Shown in pieces: positions 50,085-61,655 of a stretch of 64,000 bases of DNA. A program made the translations under genes and the position numbers. The DNA lies in assembly GCA_026027325.1 (NCBI GenBank), contig JAMSLZ010000002.1:3286001-3350000 (forward strand), given 5' to 3'. The DNA comes from Actinomucor elegans (taxonomy: Eukaryota; Mucoromycota; Mucoromycetes; Mucorales; Mucoraceae). Position 1 is the first letter of the stretch; the number at the start of each line of letters is the position of its first letter. Below the pieces are notes generated by a model, which did not search any database, had not been told where the DNA came from, and saw only the letters and a program-made list of their open reading frames with translations.

Positions 50085-50729
50085 TTATACATATAAAGGG
50101 GTTGTGGGGTGAGCAGTAGATGCATCCATGTGGAGTCTTGCCCTTACTTTTGCTTTATACTTTTCAGCTGCCGACATATGATGAACATTATTGCGAGAAA
50201 TGGATAACCGAGCAATGGGTACCAGATCATCATCTCCATCTTCACTGGCATCACTTAGGAGAGAAATAGGTCTAGCATTATGTATCAAACCAAGCGGTTC
50301 ATTATCGTCGTCATCTTCGCTGTCTGCACTAGACAGGGAGGAGGCAGGCTGATAGGTAGGGGCACGTTGCATATCTCTCCATGTGGGCCTTGATGAGGTG
50401 ACAAAGGATCTACTGGTAGGAGACAAGGGTGGAGGCGACAACGGAGGCAATTGAGACAAACTGTGATAACTACGATGATACAATGGTGTTGATTGAAGAA
50501 GATCGGGTCCAGTTTGGCGGCTGCGGTGTGTAACCAATTGTTTCTGTGAGGATGGGCGTTGAATATGAGGCATGTAAGGATCATTGTGTCTAACAATAGA
50601 ATTGGTTATCATGGGTGAAGTAATTCCGGAGCCTAAGGATGGCATGGATTCCCTTTTATTGCAGCGGTTGATTATATGTTTTAATGGAAAGGGCTTTCTG
50701 GATCTATCCAATTGAGTTGATTCAACCAT
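50085..50729 (-). CDS. low-complexity hypothetical protein
   Basis: An intronless minus-strand ORF of 214 aa. Its middle is Ser/Pro-rich (LPPLSPPPLSPTSRSF). Two acidic patches follow (SADSEDDDDNEPLGLI; SDASEDGDDDLVPIARL), then a short basic helix (AAEKYKAKVRARL) near the C terminus. The paired motifs D-N-E-P-L-G-L-I and D-D-D-L-V-P-I-A look like an internal duplication. No enzyme domain is visible. It is probably a disordered regulatory or adaptor protein; I do not know its function. Confidence 0.65.
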   Translation of the reverse strand: MVESTQLDRSRKPFPLKHIINRCNKRESMPSLGSGITSPMITNSIVRHNDPYMPHIQRPSSQKQLVTHRSRQTGPDLLQSTPLYHRSYHSLSQLPPLSPPPLSPTSRSFVTSSRPTWRDMQRAPTYQPASSLSSADSEDDDDNEPLGLIHNARPISLLSDASEDGDDDLVPIARLSISRNNVHHMSAAEKYKAKVRARLHMDASTAHPTTPLYV

Positions 50730-50867
50730 TGTAATGTATCATGAATAAGGGAAGAAAAAAAAATTGTCTAGATTAACTGGCTATTTATATTAAAATGATT
50801 TTTGATCTCCCGGTCCTTTTTTTTTCGCGGTGCCCTTCCTTTACCGCAATTCCGCTTGAAAAAAAAA

Positions 50868-51035
50868 ATGTCTACTCTACATTACTATTGGCTTGGCAGT
50901 AGAACAATAGATACGTACTATTATTGTTATACAAAGGAAACCGCGGCTATTTTTGATACATCAGTCTATGAAATCATAAAGAGCAGAGTGACCCAGATCT
51001 TGAAGTTTGCCCCTGCAATGAATATCCAGCAGTGA
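50868..51035 (+). CDS. possible small protein, 55 aa
   Basis: A short ORF starting at ATG 50868 after an A-rich leader, divergent from the 214-aa gene with 138 bp between starts. It contains a Tyr-rich stretch (DTYYYCYTKETAAIFD) and ends KFAPAMNIQQ. An ATAATAAAA polyadenylation-like signal follows about 35 bp after the stop. No family is recognised. It may be real or chance. Confidence 0.3.
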   Translation: MSTLHYYWLGSRTIDTYYYCYTKETAAIFDTSVYEIIKSRVTQILKFAPAMNIQQ

Positions 51036-51270
51036 TTCTCTATCTGACTTTAATGACTAATGATGATTTATAATAAAACTGATGATTTCTTTCCTGTACT
51101 TTGTCATTATCAACCTGCAGTAGCGTATATTTTTAACTTGCAGATAGAGAAAAGGATATGCGAAATAACAAAGCTGTAGATCTTGCTCAGCCACGTGTGT
51201 ATTTGTTATTTTATGAATCTCGGTTCGGTTGGCATTTAGTGCAGTGAATTTGTGCTGCGTACATTAGAAT

Positions 51271-51311
<41 letters not shown>

Positions 51312-53115
51312 GGGTTAAAACACTTTCTACAAAACACGAGGTATAGCAATGACAGATGTATCAATACTGGTGAATTGTTGGATTCCGATTTGATATAGGG
51401 CAGTGATAGAATTACTGTTGTAACTATCTGATGATTTATAATATGAAACTGCATACAAAAACTTTTTTGACGGAATATCGATAAACTTTTGGTTTCTGGG
51501 AAAAGAAGTGCTTTTCGTGACTCAGCATTTGTAAACGATTAGTTTTCAAAGCAGCATTAAAAGAGCCAAGTGTTTTGACTTGTACAGCTGATCTTTATCT
51601 TTCGGTTTATGGAAACAGGATCTGCGGCTGTTTGACTCATCAAGAAATACTAAACGCCCGCGCTGAGCAGATTGTTTGACTGATCGTTGATTCATTTTAG
51701 TTGACTTGCACTGTATAGTATATATCTTGCAACTGTAAGATTAAATCAAGGTGATAATCCACCATTATTAATGATATAAACTTGGTAAGCTAATAATGAG
51801 TGGTCGATGCCACTAATTTTGTTACAGTATAGTCAGGTTTAGTTACTCTTTCGCAACTTTAGCTTGGCATGTTTTCCTAGTGTCACAGTTACAAAAAAAA
51901 AGGTGAAGAACTACAGCCAAGCATTTTTTTTTTTTGATAGTGGTTCACTCTGTTAGACATAAAACGTAATTGAATGTCATGGCATGCACCCGGTTTTTAA
52001 CCATTTGGAAACTAAACTAGTGTGTCAATCCTTGGCCTGAGTCCACGACTTAGCATCAACAAAGAAACACACGGCTGAACTTTATATGGAAGTACGCGTA
52101 GTACTATAGCGGACCTCGGCAAGTGGTTTATCCCAGTCGCGTGTTTATTCGTCATTCTGTTATACTGTTCGAAATCTATTAGAAACAAGTATATTTAATT
52201 TTTCCAAATGAACAGAAACAATATAAAGTAGCTTACTACTTTGACTTGCAGTGAACGTTAAACGCCAATACCTAGGTATCTTTTTTTATTGAACACCGGT
52301 GTTCCCAATAATTACCTGTCAAAAACACACAATTCGATCTATTTCTCTAATAAACCAAGCCAATTCAATAGTTTTCGAAATAAAAACGTAAAATTTCCAA
52401 TATTTTATTTTGAATATCCAATTTTACTATCATTACTCTGCACTGGCTGCCGTTAGAGATTCTTATAAGTTGAGTAAAGTTATTTTCGGAGTTTCATTCA
52501 AACAGTGGTAGTGGATGCTCATCAGATGCACATAATCATTCCTAAATCAATAATAACTCGAGAAAAAACTGATGATTCTCGGGAAAAAAACATAGAACAA
52601 ACCAAACCGGTTTAGATGAACTGGTTTTTGTTATTGTACGCCATCAAAGCCAGGAATTAAAAGTCGGTGCAAGCGGATTGTCGGACATTAAGTAAACAAT
52701 CGTTGTGAACTGGCTGTCAGCTAACATATGCTAATAATCGCATCTAGATAAATGGCAAACCGAGGTGTACAATTGATTTTCGGGAAGGATAAAATGCGCC
52801 CCTTCTAATAAATTAAATTGTGGGCCTATACATTCATTTAAAAGGCTAGAATAAAGCTGTCAACTAGCGTCGTTTCTACTACTGCTATTCCGGCTTGGCT
52901 ATGGTATGTCGAACGACTCTACTGTGAAAGTAGATGCTATGAGCAAAAGTATAAATCCTATAGAAAAACGCCCGTAATCTGAGTTACTCGACATAATATA
53001 ACATGTGTCTTTTAGAAGAAAAAGGGATACTTTGCACGAGATATATTTTAGTTACTGTTTTCCCCTGGTTCGTTTGGTTTCTTTCAGCAATCATATTCTT
53101 TAATCAACAACAAAC
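51036..53115. other. gene-poor DNA with A34 tract
   Basis: A poly-A run of 34 lies at 51275-51308. No exon, RNA gene or dispersed-repeat copy was recognised. The last 100 bp are pyrimidine-rich and lead into the CEP104-like gene. Confidence 0.5.
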
Positions 53116-56100
53116 ATGAAGATTGAGTCAATACCTTTCGAGATCGCTCATTGTTCTTCATTCGATCCAAATTACGAACCTGATCAGTTAATAGATTCAA
53201 GTCTAGGAGGCCAGTCTCTTGTAGATCAACATGTGCAGCTTATTAGTCGTAGAGGTTGGCAGACTAGAAAGTAAATATCAAGATTGATCGTATATCAAGA
53301 GTCTAACACACCTGTAGAACACCCGATTATCCTCAAGACTTGATTTTGCAGTTCAAGTCAGGTCTCTGTCGTATTTCCAAAGTCGAGATATTGTCTCACC
53401 ATTACAAAATTGCTTCTCAAATCGAACTTTACGTCGGCATCATCAAGGAAGAGGAAGAAGATTCAAAATATATTCAATTTACGCGATTAGGGTAAGTTCA
53501 CTACTAGTATGTACGGTGGACAACAACTTAAAACGCGCTGTATCTTAGATTTGTAAGCCTGGACAATAACAATCGGTTCCAAGACCGAGAACTCAAGTCT
53601 ATCAAGATTCAAGCGGATTGCGAATTCATTCGTTTGGTGATCAAAGGCTGTCATGAAAACCGGCTCAATGTCCATAAACAGGTTAGTGCATAGCACAAAC
53701 CAATATATGCAGCAGATCGTTTATTTTGTGTTGGCCCTAGGTTGGCATCTTGGCCTTGAACATCCTCGGTTACCAAGCTCCCACAGAGGAGGAACTGCGT
53801 GCTTTGACCCATGCAGCTAATGAGGAGGTATAAAAAGAATAGAAGGACGCGATAAACACTTCCTGATTATCATTATTAGGCCGCATCTTCACAAAGATCA
53901 TCACCTTTATATCATAATACCAATGTAGACTTTAATCTGGAGCATTGGATACAAGTGATTCAAAACGCAGAAGAAGAGTCAGCTCAAGGTAGTTATGATT
54001 CAAAAACTACATTTGGCGTTTATGCTAACTGAAAGCAGATGAGGATTACAAAGAAGCCAAATTTTATAAAGAATTGGGCGATAGGTTGACTGGTCTGTTG
54101 CGATTCTTGGTTGAGTTGGAAAGCGAGAAACAGCAAGCCGTAGCTGCTAAAAACTATGACGAAGCTGATAAGATCAAGGTAAACAGAAGCAAATGGTGCA
54201 TGATATAAACTAACACAATTGTTATACAGGCAGACATGCTTCAAGCGAGACAGACTGCTGAATCACTTTTGAAGCAATCTGGTATTCAAATAACCAGAGA
54301 CGGTGATATTTTGCCATTTGATAGCTCTGTAGCTTCTAGCCCATTTGGTAGTGAAGCAGATGAGAAGGCTAATCCTTTTGATGATGAAGAATTTGAGGCT
54401 GAAGCACGCGAGGTAAGTTAACAACGACCTCGACCAAATAAAATTCAATCTCACCTTTGTGTTTGTGTAGAGAAACAGTATACCCAACATTGGAAACGTC
54501 GGCGCATTCGAACCAAAGCTCAGCCAAGCTTCTCGACAACCAGCACACCATCCCGATCAGCTTTTAGATGAGGCAATTGCCAACTGGACAAGTTTTGATG
54601 CATTATCGATTAACAAGACCAGCAACGCCGAGGAGGCGAGTAGCCCCTCCTTATTATCAGCTAGAATCCCTATTGTATCATCCAAGAATACGATTGAGGA
54701 AGCTATAGAAGAAGAAGAAGAAGAAGAAGAAGAAGAGCCCCATGAAATCGTCGACCCTGAAACGATTCCTGAGCCAATGACTGCAGACGATATCGAATCT
54801 TGTGAGATAGCTATTGAACAATTTGGTGAAGCTCTTGTATCTTCTATTATGAGTGTCAAGATCAAATGCAGACAAAATGGATTAAATCAGCTATCTCAAT
54901 TGATCGATTCGACAGAAGTACCAGATTTAATGTTTATTCGCGCTTCTATCTTGATGATCCAAGAAACAGTAATGGATTCAAGAGAGTCTATCTTTAATCA
55001 AACTGTTCAGGCATGGAAGGATTTGCATGGTTTGTTAATACTTATGTGATGATGAACGTGAAGATTTACATGTTCTGTCTTTTTTACAGAGCTTTGTCAG
55101 CAATATAATGATGAGGATGACAAACAACTCTTTTCATGTATTGAAAAGTTCTTTTCTCGTGTACTGATGCGTACCAGCGACAATAACCCTGGTATCAAGT
55201 CTAATGCCACCAAGCTCGTTTTGCAGTTGATTGAATCTTATAATGAATTGGTTCCTCTTTGTTTGAAAGAGCGTATGATTCGTAACGTAAAGGATGCCAA
55301 AGCTCGTGTTGATTTAGTCACTACTATCACCAAAAAAGCGCTTGTACCCAAATGGAAGTCTGATGCAAGCATGTTTCGCCAAAATTTAATGACATTTATT
55401 GTCTCGTATCTCAAAAAGCATCCTCATGCCGATGTCCGTAATGCTACCATGGAGCTCCTCGTATTAGTTGCACAGCATCAGCAAAAGGAAGCAGATTTTA
55501 AAGCCATGAGCACATATCTAGAAACGGATTCCATCAAGCTTTTGCAACAGGAATTGAAAAAGAAAGAAAAGAAAAAGCTAGCTTCATCCACATCGAATAC
55601 CGTAAAGGAGCTAAGAGCTCTTGCTGTCAAGTCCAATAAAGGTAGCACCACAACAGCCAAGAAACCTACATCAGCTGGATCCAAAGCTTCCAGAGCAACA
55701 TCAGGAAGCGTAACTCGCACAGAATCCAAGAAGACGAAAGCTAAACCAGTTCAAGCACCAGTCGATATAGAGGAAGAAGAGGAAAAAACGTGAGTATTCA
55801 TATATCAGAGATGATTGAATTGACTTTAATGCGTATGATTTAGCAATGTCTGTATATTCTGTGACGAAGTAAACGATGATTTCAATGAAGATACGCTTAT
55901 TTCGCATTACTACAATCAATGTCCTGTACTTACAAATTGTCCTATGTGTCAAATCGTAAGTAAAAGCACATCCTCGGCAAGATAAGAACATTAACTCTTT
56001 ATGAAATGACTAGATTATTGAGGTATCTACTTTGAAAGAGCATCTTCAATCAGATTGTGAGCGCAAGCACCTTGTAAAGCAATGCAATCACTGTAAGCAA

Positions 56101-56338
56101 TCAGTGCCTGTAGAACAGTGGCTGCAACATACATTGAAGAAGACATGCACAGGTACATATTAAAAAGTAATTGGTCTTGCTGGATAAAAAAAAACTAACC
56201 ATTACTTTTGATATAGCTACTTCTAGTAATCAGTCCAGATGTCCCTTCTGTCAAACAGATATGACACGATCAACTGAGGCGGGTTGGAAGAGCCATTTAA
56301 TTAGCGAATGTACTAAAAACCCTCGAAAGCAGCAATAG
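53116..56338 (+). CDS. CEP104: CEP104 homolog (jelly-roll, coiled coil, TOG, zinc fingers)
   Basis: The model has 12 exons and 870 aa: 53116-53270, 53318-53491, 53549-53681, 53741-53827, 53880-53988, 54039-54178, 54230-54412, 54471-55029, 55090-55789, 55844-55955, 56014-56152, 56217-56338. Residues 1 to about 165 match the CEP104 N-terminal jelly-roll: RGWQTRNTPDYPQDLILQF, RISKVEILSHHYKIASQIE, RLGFVSL, RELKSIKI, VGILALNILG. A coiled coil follows (about 225-290), an acidic EEEE linker near 410, a TOG-type helical repeat domain (about 430-690), a Lys/Ser/Thr-rich linker, and a C-terminal zinc-finger array (CIFC, CPMC, CNHC, CPFC; about 747-865). The human protein is 925 aa with the same order and sits at ciliary tips, binding tubulin, EB1 and CP110. 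I see no canonical SxIP motif. It is convergent with the CRIB gene, 91 bp between stops. Confidence 0.92.
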
Positions 56339-56429
56339 ATATCATACTCTTATACCAAAACAGATAATTATACTATATAGTGTTTATTCTTTATATTATA
56401 AATGAGAACCCATACAATTATACCATTTG

Positions 56430-57503
56430 TTAAATCATGATGGCTGGTTTATTGTAGGCTGTCATAGCGTTTCTCTACTCAAGTTAATGAATTAGACGCA
56501 GTTAACAATCCACACACAAACTTACTGGGGATCGATTGCCTTTGTTTTTCGATCTAGCTCTTGCCAGCTCAACTATCTGAGCATCGATTCTGCTTTGTAG
56601 GCGCGAACTAAAGTCATAATAACCTCCTGTTAGGTCCGAAGCCGTCTTACCCTTCTTTCCTTTGAGCAAAATAGGCGAGACTTCCTTGTGAGGTTGAATA
56701 TCGATCGTTTTAATCATAGGGTGTTCATTAATATGCTGTGCAGACTTTGAAATTTGTAGGACATTGCGTTCTTTTTCACTAAAACTGTTTATCATACTGT
56801 TATCAATTTGATGCTGTTGATGATGATTTGAACTGATAATCATGGACGTAGACACCTCAATTGAGGTTTGAACCGGTGTTGTTGCATGTTTCTTTTCATC
56901 CAGCAATAAGGAAACAGGGCGACGTGCTATTTGATGATCGCTTTGGCTCACACCAATTTTTGTACTGGTAGGCGCTACTTTTGCAGAAACAAGTGGACTT
57001 TTCGAATAGGGCTGTCGGGGTGTAGCATTGAGTGGAAACTTTTGAAGCGCGTCTGTGATTTGAGCCATGGTAGCCATAAAGTCTGAAGTAGTAATATTAC
57101 TTGCTGCTTCGGTTGTACTGGAAGTATCTGCAAACTATACATGTACTGTAAGTAAAAAAGAAAAGAAAAAGTATACAAAGAAACCAGTTCATATATATAT
57201 CCTACCTCGTCCATGACAGGACTATTATTGCCTGAAAAAAAAAAAGCGTTAATATATAGCAGGAGCTTAGTAGATGCTAGTGTCTTACCAACATGATATG
57301 TATGCTATTTATAAAAGAAATACAATGACTTTAATATCCTCTGATCATGTTTCTTTTTGTTATGAAATACTTGCCCTAAAATCAGTAGGTATTCCAATCT
57401 TTGACTTGTCGATCTTTACGGTAGGTCGACGATTGGGTTTATGATAATTCTTTTTGTTGATTGTAATATCAGCACAGCTTACTTTAGATATGCTGCTTCC
57501 CAT
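56430..57503 (-). CDS. CRIB-domain Cdc42/Rac effector with myristoylation motif
   Basis: Five exons on the minus strand, 57375-57503, 57289-57304, 57206-57231, 56526-57134 and 56430-56474, give 274 aa. MGSSISK at the N terminus is a strong N-myristoylation motif. A CRIB motif follows at residues 36-49 (IGIPTDFRHTYHVG), matching I-S-x-P-x-x-F-x-H-x-x-H-V-G with Gly in place of Ser. The rest is low complexity apart from KKGKTASDLTGGYYDFSSRL near the C terminus. The motif is built across a GC-AG intron (donor AGG|GCAAGT at 57374) and a 16 nt exon. It is likely a membrane-anchored GTPase effector for polarity, like Gic proteins or human CDC42SE. The last exon is chosen because of a perfect gtaagt donor; without it the protein ends 8 residues past the donor. 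Confidence 0.82.
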
Positions 57504-57640
57504 TATCCAGCTTTCTTTTATCGAGGGGTATAACAAGAGCGAAATAAAGAAGCGAGAATACAAATAATGAATCGTATATAACTTGAGAATGGTAAGCCTC
57601 TCGGAAACTTTTTTTTTATTGTTTTCGTGGTATGATACAG

Positions 57641-58580
57641 TTACTCTGATTTCTTCTCTTGATTAATCTCTTTAAGGGCCTTCTTTTGCTTGACCCAACG
57701 ATCAGAGTAAGATCCATAGACTAAACCTGAGGTTAAAAGTACAGTACTCCATGCTTGAGCTTCCACTGGTTTGAGGATGGGCAGGCTCAAATATTCGCAA
57801 AATTCCGGTGTAGTTGAAGCGATGTAGAAGAGAGTAGTGAGGAAAGAGACTTTCATATCATTGGAGGCGATATGAAGCAGTCTGGGCGTAGAGAATGACC
57901 AGTTGGGTTGATTCAATCGAAACGCGTCTGTATAGATTATGTAAGCATTAGGTTCCCCTTGTACCTTCGATGGTGTTTCAGCTACTTACCAATCCATAGG
58001 CCACCTCCACAGCCAGCCAATGTACCGCACAATACCTTTGCAACGAACAGATGAGGGCCTAGCGCAGGATTTGAGCTAACACCTTCAACACCAGTTTGAA
58101 TCATAGCCATAGCGCGTAGAATACTATCAGATAATGTGAACACATGCTCGATTACGGGAACAGAAAAGAGAAAGTCGACCACCTGATAGACATAAGGGTT
58201 GGAGAACATGGCAAGATAAGTAGTACTAGAAGGAAAACGTGATTTAGTCCATTATGATCTTGTAACAAAACAATGGAGCCGTACCAATGAATACCCCAAA
58301 ACTCGTTACTTTTCAATATGCCAACAGGCTCACCTCTTAATACGGCTACAGTACATCCACCGCCAGTGGCCATTACGAGTGTCGCTAACAGTCCCTGATA
58401 CCAACCTACTTGACTATGAGAAACACCAAGTGCAGAACGATAAGAGTAGTTGATCAATATAGCAAAGAGTACATCCAATACAGGTAGAGAGTAGTTGATC
58501 AAAGGCACATCCACCCTCAAGTTGGCCAACCCAAATACGAGTTGGACTAGCTGATCGTTTAACGTTGGAGAAGTAGACAT
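57641..58580 (-). CDS. TRIC-type intracellular cation channel family protein
   Basis: Three exons on the minus strand, 58285-58580, 57990-58225 and 57641-57927, give 272 aa. The protein has about seven hydrophobic segments. Family-like features are a glycine-rich helix followed by a GEP motif (ATGGGCTVAVLRGEPVG), a WGIHCTTYLAMFSNPY segment, and a second glycine-rich helix (KVLCGTLAGCGGGLWIG). These match the two-fold repeat of TRIC channels (TMEM38), which are trimeric K+ channels of ER membranes that balance Ca2+ release. The C-terminal tail is Lys/Glu-rich and cytosolic. Assignment rests on remembered family pattern, so moderate certainty. It is divergent from the ornithine cyclodeaminase-like gene with 166 bp between starts. 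Confidence 0.7.
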
Positions 58581-58746
58581 AAAGTTGAAATAAAAAGAAA
58601 GATAAAAGGCCCAAAGTTTGATCTTCTCATTTGAAATATATATCCACTGTTACGTGAGATAAACCAATCAAGTACCCCTGTTTGCTGGGAGCCTAAAAAC
58701 GCGTCTAGTATACTATCGTTTATACTCTTTCTTTTTGTTATACAAA
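58581..58746. promoter_or_regulatory. bidirectional promoter region
   Basis: These 166 bp separate the divergent TRIC-like and ornithine cyclodeaminase-like start codons. An ATATATAT element near 58636 and pyrimidine-rich leaders are visible on both sides. Confidence 0.45.
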
Positions 58747-59804
58747 ATGTCTAGTATTCTTATCTTGTCTCAAGCTGATATCGACCAACTCTTATCCCAA
58801 GGCGATGCCCAAGTTGCCATTCAAATTATTGACCTAATGGAAAAGACTTTTGTTAAATTTACTGAAGGCCAGTCTGATGAACAAAAGGCTTTTGAAGCGC
58901 AATCGCCTCAACGTATTAGCGTATCCACAGACTCTCACAAGGTTCTTTTCATGCCCTCTCGACTTGACCAAACCACATCCATCAAGATTGTTAGTGTTCC
59001 TACAAAAGAAGGCCTGAGCGGGCTACCAGCTACCAATCTTGTGTTGAACGAACAGACAGGCTCTGTTCAAGCTGTTATGAATGCAGCTGCTTTAACAGCT
59101 GTACGAACGGCCGCAGGTAAGAAATGAATCCCATTATCAAATATGGCAATGCATTTAACATGTGTACTACAGGATCTGGCTTGGCTACACGTTATTATGC
59201 TAATCCTGAAGCCAAGAACTTGGTAGTCTTTGGTGCTGGAGCTCAAGGTAGATCTCACGTCGATATGATGATTGCTGTAAGACCTTCTTTGCAAAGAATC
59301 TCTATTTGGAATAGAGGTGAAAAGCGTAGATTGCAATTGATAGAAGAGCTCAAGAAAGCCTACCCCGACCGCACCTTTGTTTCTGCCAATGAAGAGTTGG
59401 AAAAGCAAGTACGTGATGCCGATATCATTTGTACTTGTACCAACGCTACTGAACCTGTCTTGTTTGGTAAATGGTTAAAACCTAGTGTTCATTTAAACTG
59501 CGTTGGCTCTTATCGTATGGACATGCACGAAGTGGATGCTGAGACCGTCAAGAGAGCTGAATTGATTGTTGTCGATTCTGTAGAAGCGTGTAGCCATGAG
59601 GCTGGTGAGTTAGTGAAATCATCCAAACCCGAGGATTGGATTGAAATGGGCAATATCACTCTAAAGAACCTCAAGACAGAGGACGATAGAAATAAACTTA
59701 CGCTCTTCAAGAGCGTAGGCATTAGTGTCCAAGATAGCGCCATTTCTGGTTTGATGGTTGAGCTTGCAAAGAAGGCACAGTTGGGAACAAGCGTTCCATT
59801 TTAA
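58747..59804 (+). CDS. ornithine cyclodeaminase/mu-crystallin family protein
   Basis: Two exons, 58747-59116 and 59173-59804, give 333 aa, the normal family length. The second in-frame ATG (MSSILIL) is preferred because it aligns with family starts. The Rossmann motif is VVFGAGAQGRSHVDMM. Family signatures include KIVSVP, LNEQTGSVQAVMNAAALTAVRTAA, ADIICTCTNATEPVL and HLNCVGSYRMDMHE. Members use NAD(P)H as ornithine cyclodeaminase, alanine dehydrogenase or ketimine reductase. The substrate cannot be decided. The C terminus is VPF, not a peroxisomal signal. Confidence 0.92.
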
Positions 59805-61581
59805 ATATAGACAAGCGTATTTGATATATTCGTTCTTTTTATTATTATTATTATTATTATCAATAAAATATTATAAGGGTATTTAGATAGTTACAAAAGA
59901 CATCTAACAAAAAAAAAGAATGTTAGAACATACAATAAAGGATAATGTATATATATTGAAAAGTCTTTCTTTTTATCAGCGAATATGGATAACATCAAGT
60001 ATACCTTCGTAGGGTATTTGCTCAGTGCTTGACTCTATATTCTACAATCTCATCCCCAAAAAGAAAGACTTTTCTTTAAAGCAAACTAATACATACCTTT
60101 TGATAATATCAAAACCAAAGCAACAAACGAGGTTATTTTATTCAGTTGTTAGATGTTTTTTATAGCAAGGCGAAAAATTTTTTTTTAAAAAAAAGAGTCC
60201 CGAAAAAACTGTCACACTAGAAAATGGTAATAATGCGATTGGTTTTGATGATTTTAAATAGGGGTTTTCAAAATCTAAAGGTTGATTTTGATCACATTTA
60301 AATATTACAAGTGTAGATACAACAACAAAAATATAAATATATATATATATATTAACATGCATGCAGAATTAAACTGTGAATCGAATGATATAATATAGTA
60401 TTTTTTTTATTTCTTAAGACAAATGTAGCTTTTCTCTGTGGATAGCTGAGTCTTTTGAATTATTGAAATACAATTACAACTTACATAATCAATCCATACA
60501 TTGAAATTTAGGATTATAATTCGCAATCTTCGACTCCATTGACAAATAGACAGTGACTGAATCCTATTACCAGAATTAAACATATAGCAAGTTCCAATCA
60601 ACGCCAAAGTGACTACTATTTTGCAGTTGGCTGATATTATAATAGTTCTTTGGTTTCATGTACTAGATCAATTGTCTTTGCCTATGGTCATTCTAAATCT
60701 GACAGAAATCTAAAGAGTTCTACTCGTCTATAAGCATACCTGTAATAACCCCTGCGGTAAAAATACAATAAAAATAGTAGTAATAGATCGATTAAGTATC
60801 CTTAGTCTACATTAAAGTTAAGATTTTCATCTCGAACTAATTATTATAGCTTGTATTTATAATCGTTGAATTGTGATTGATAGTTATTTATATGCGTTCG
60901 TGTTGGATATATATCAAAAATATATTGCTTTATAAGATAGTTTACGATACCATTATTACCAAGTTAATATGTATACTACAGCTAGAAGCACATGTCTTTT
61001 AGTTTTCTTTATGCTACAATTATGTAGCTATTTCATCGCAATTTAGAATCTGATGAACTACCCCATAAATACAGCAATTGCCACTTTCAACTGACATATG
61101 TCATATTTCAAATTCTCTCGTATTCTACTATACTTGTATCATTATACATGACTCCTTCTCTTTCGATATCTAACACAGTTAAGACCATCATTTTGCGTTT
61201 CATATCCTTCTAGTCTATAAAATATCGTTACAAATAATAATAGATGATAACCGATATTTTTTGATCCAATAAATACCCATATAGCACGAAAAATCTTAAG
61301 CAGGTATATTTAAGCAATTCTTTACAAAACTGACAATCAGCAGATTCAGAATTTTCCATGAACGCAAGAAATAGATCATTTAGCTTTGTTACGCGGCAAA
61401 AATCTGGCAAGAATGAAAATATCGACCATAATTATCCCAATAAGCTATTTGAATACATCTCATATCTCAGTCATCCTTATTTTTCTTCTTAGTCAAGTTT
61501 ACAAAAACAATCCGTAATAACATAACTACAATGGTTTTATAAACACTACATACACTACTAAATGAAGGAAAGTAAAAAATA
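59805..61581. other. gene-poor intergenic DNA
   Basis: A (TTA)n run lies at 59838-59859 with a CAATAAAATAT signal after the cyclodeaminase gene. A TA-dinucleotide run lies near 60335-60351. The remainder is AT-rich and I see no exon. Confidence 0.5.
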
Positions 61582-61655
61582 TGATTTCTGGCGGACTTGA
61601 ACCGCCGACCGTCTGCGTGTTAAGCAGACGTGATAACCGACTACACCAAGAAACC
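61582..61655 (-). tRNA. tRNA-Val (anticodon AAC)
   Basis: The minus strand folds as a 74 nt tRNA. The acceptor stem GGTTTCT/AGAAATC pairs fully with one G-U. TG occupies positions 8-9, the D arm contains AGTCGGTTATC, and the anticodon stem TCTGC/GCAGA encloses loop TTAACAC with anticodon AAC. The T arm is GGCGG-TTCAAGT-CCGCC. No intron. A T run just downstream on the minus strand (plus-strand AAAAAA, 61574-61579) fits Pol III termination. Confidence 0.97.
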
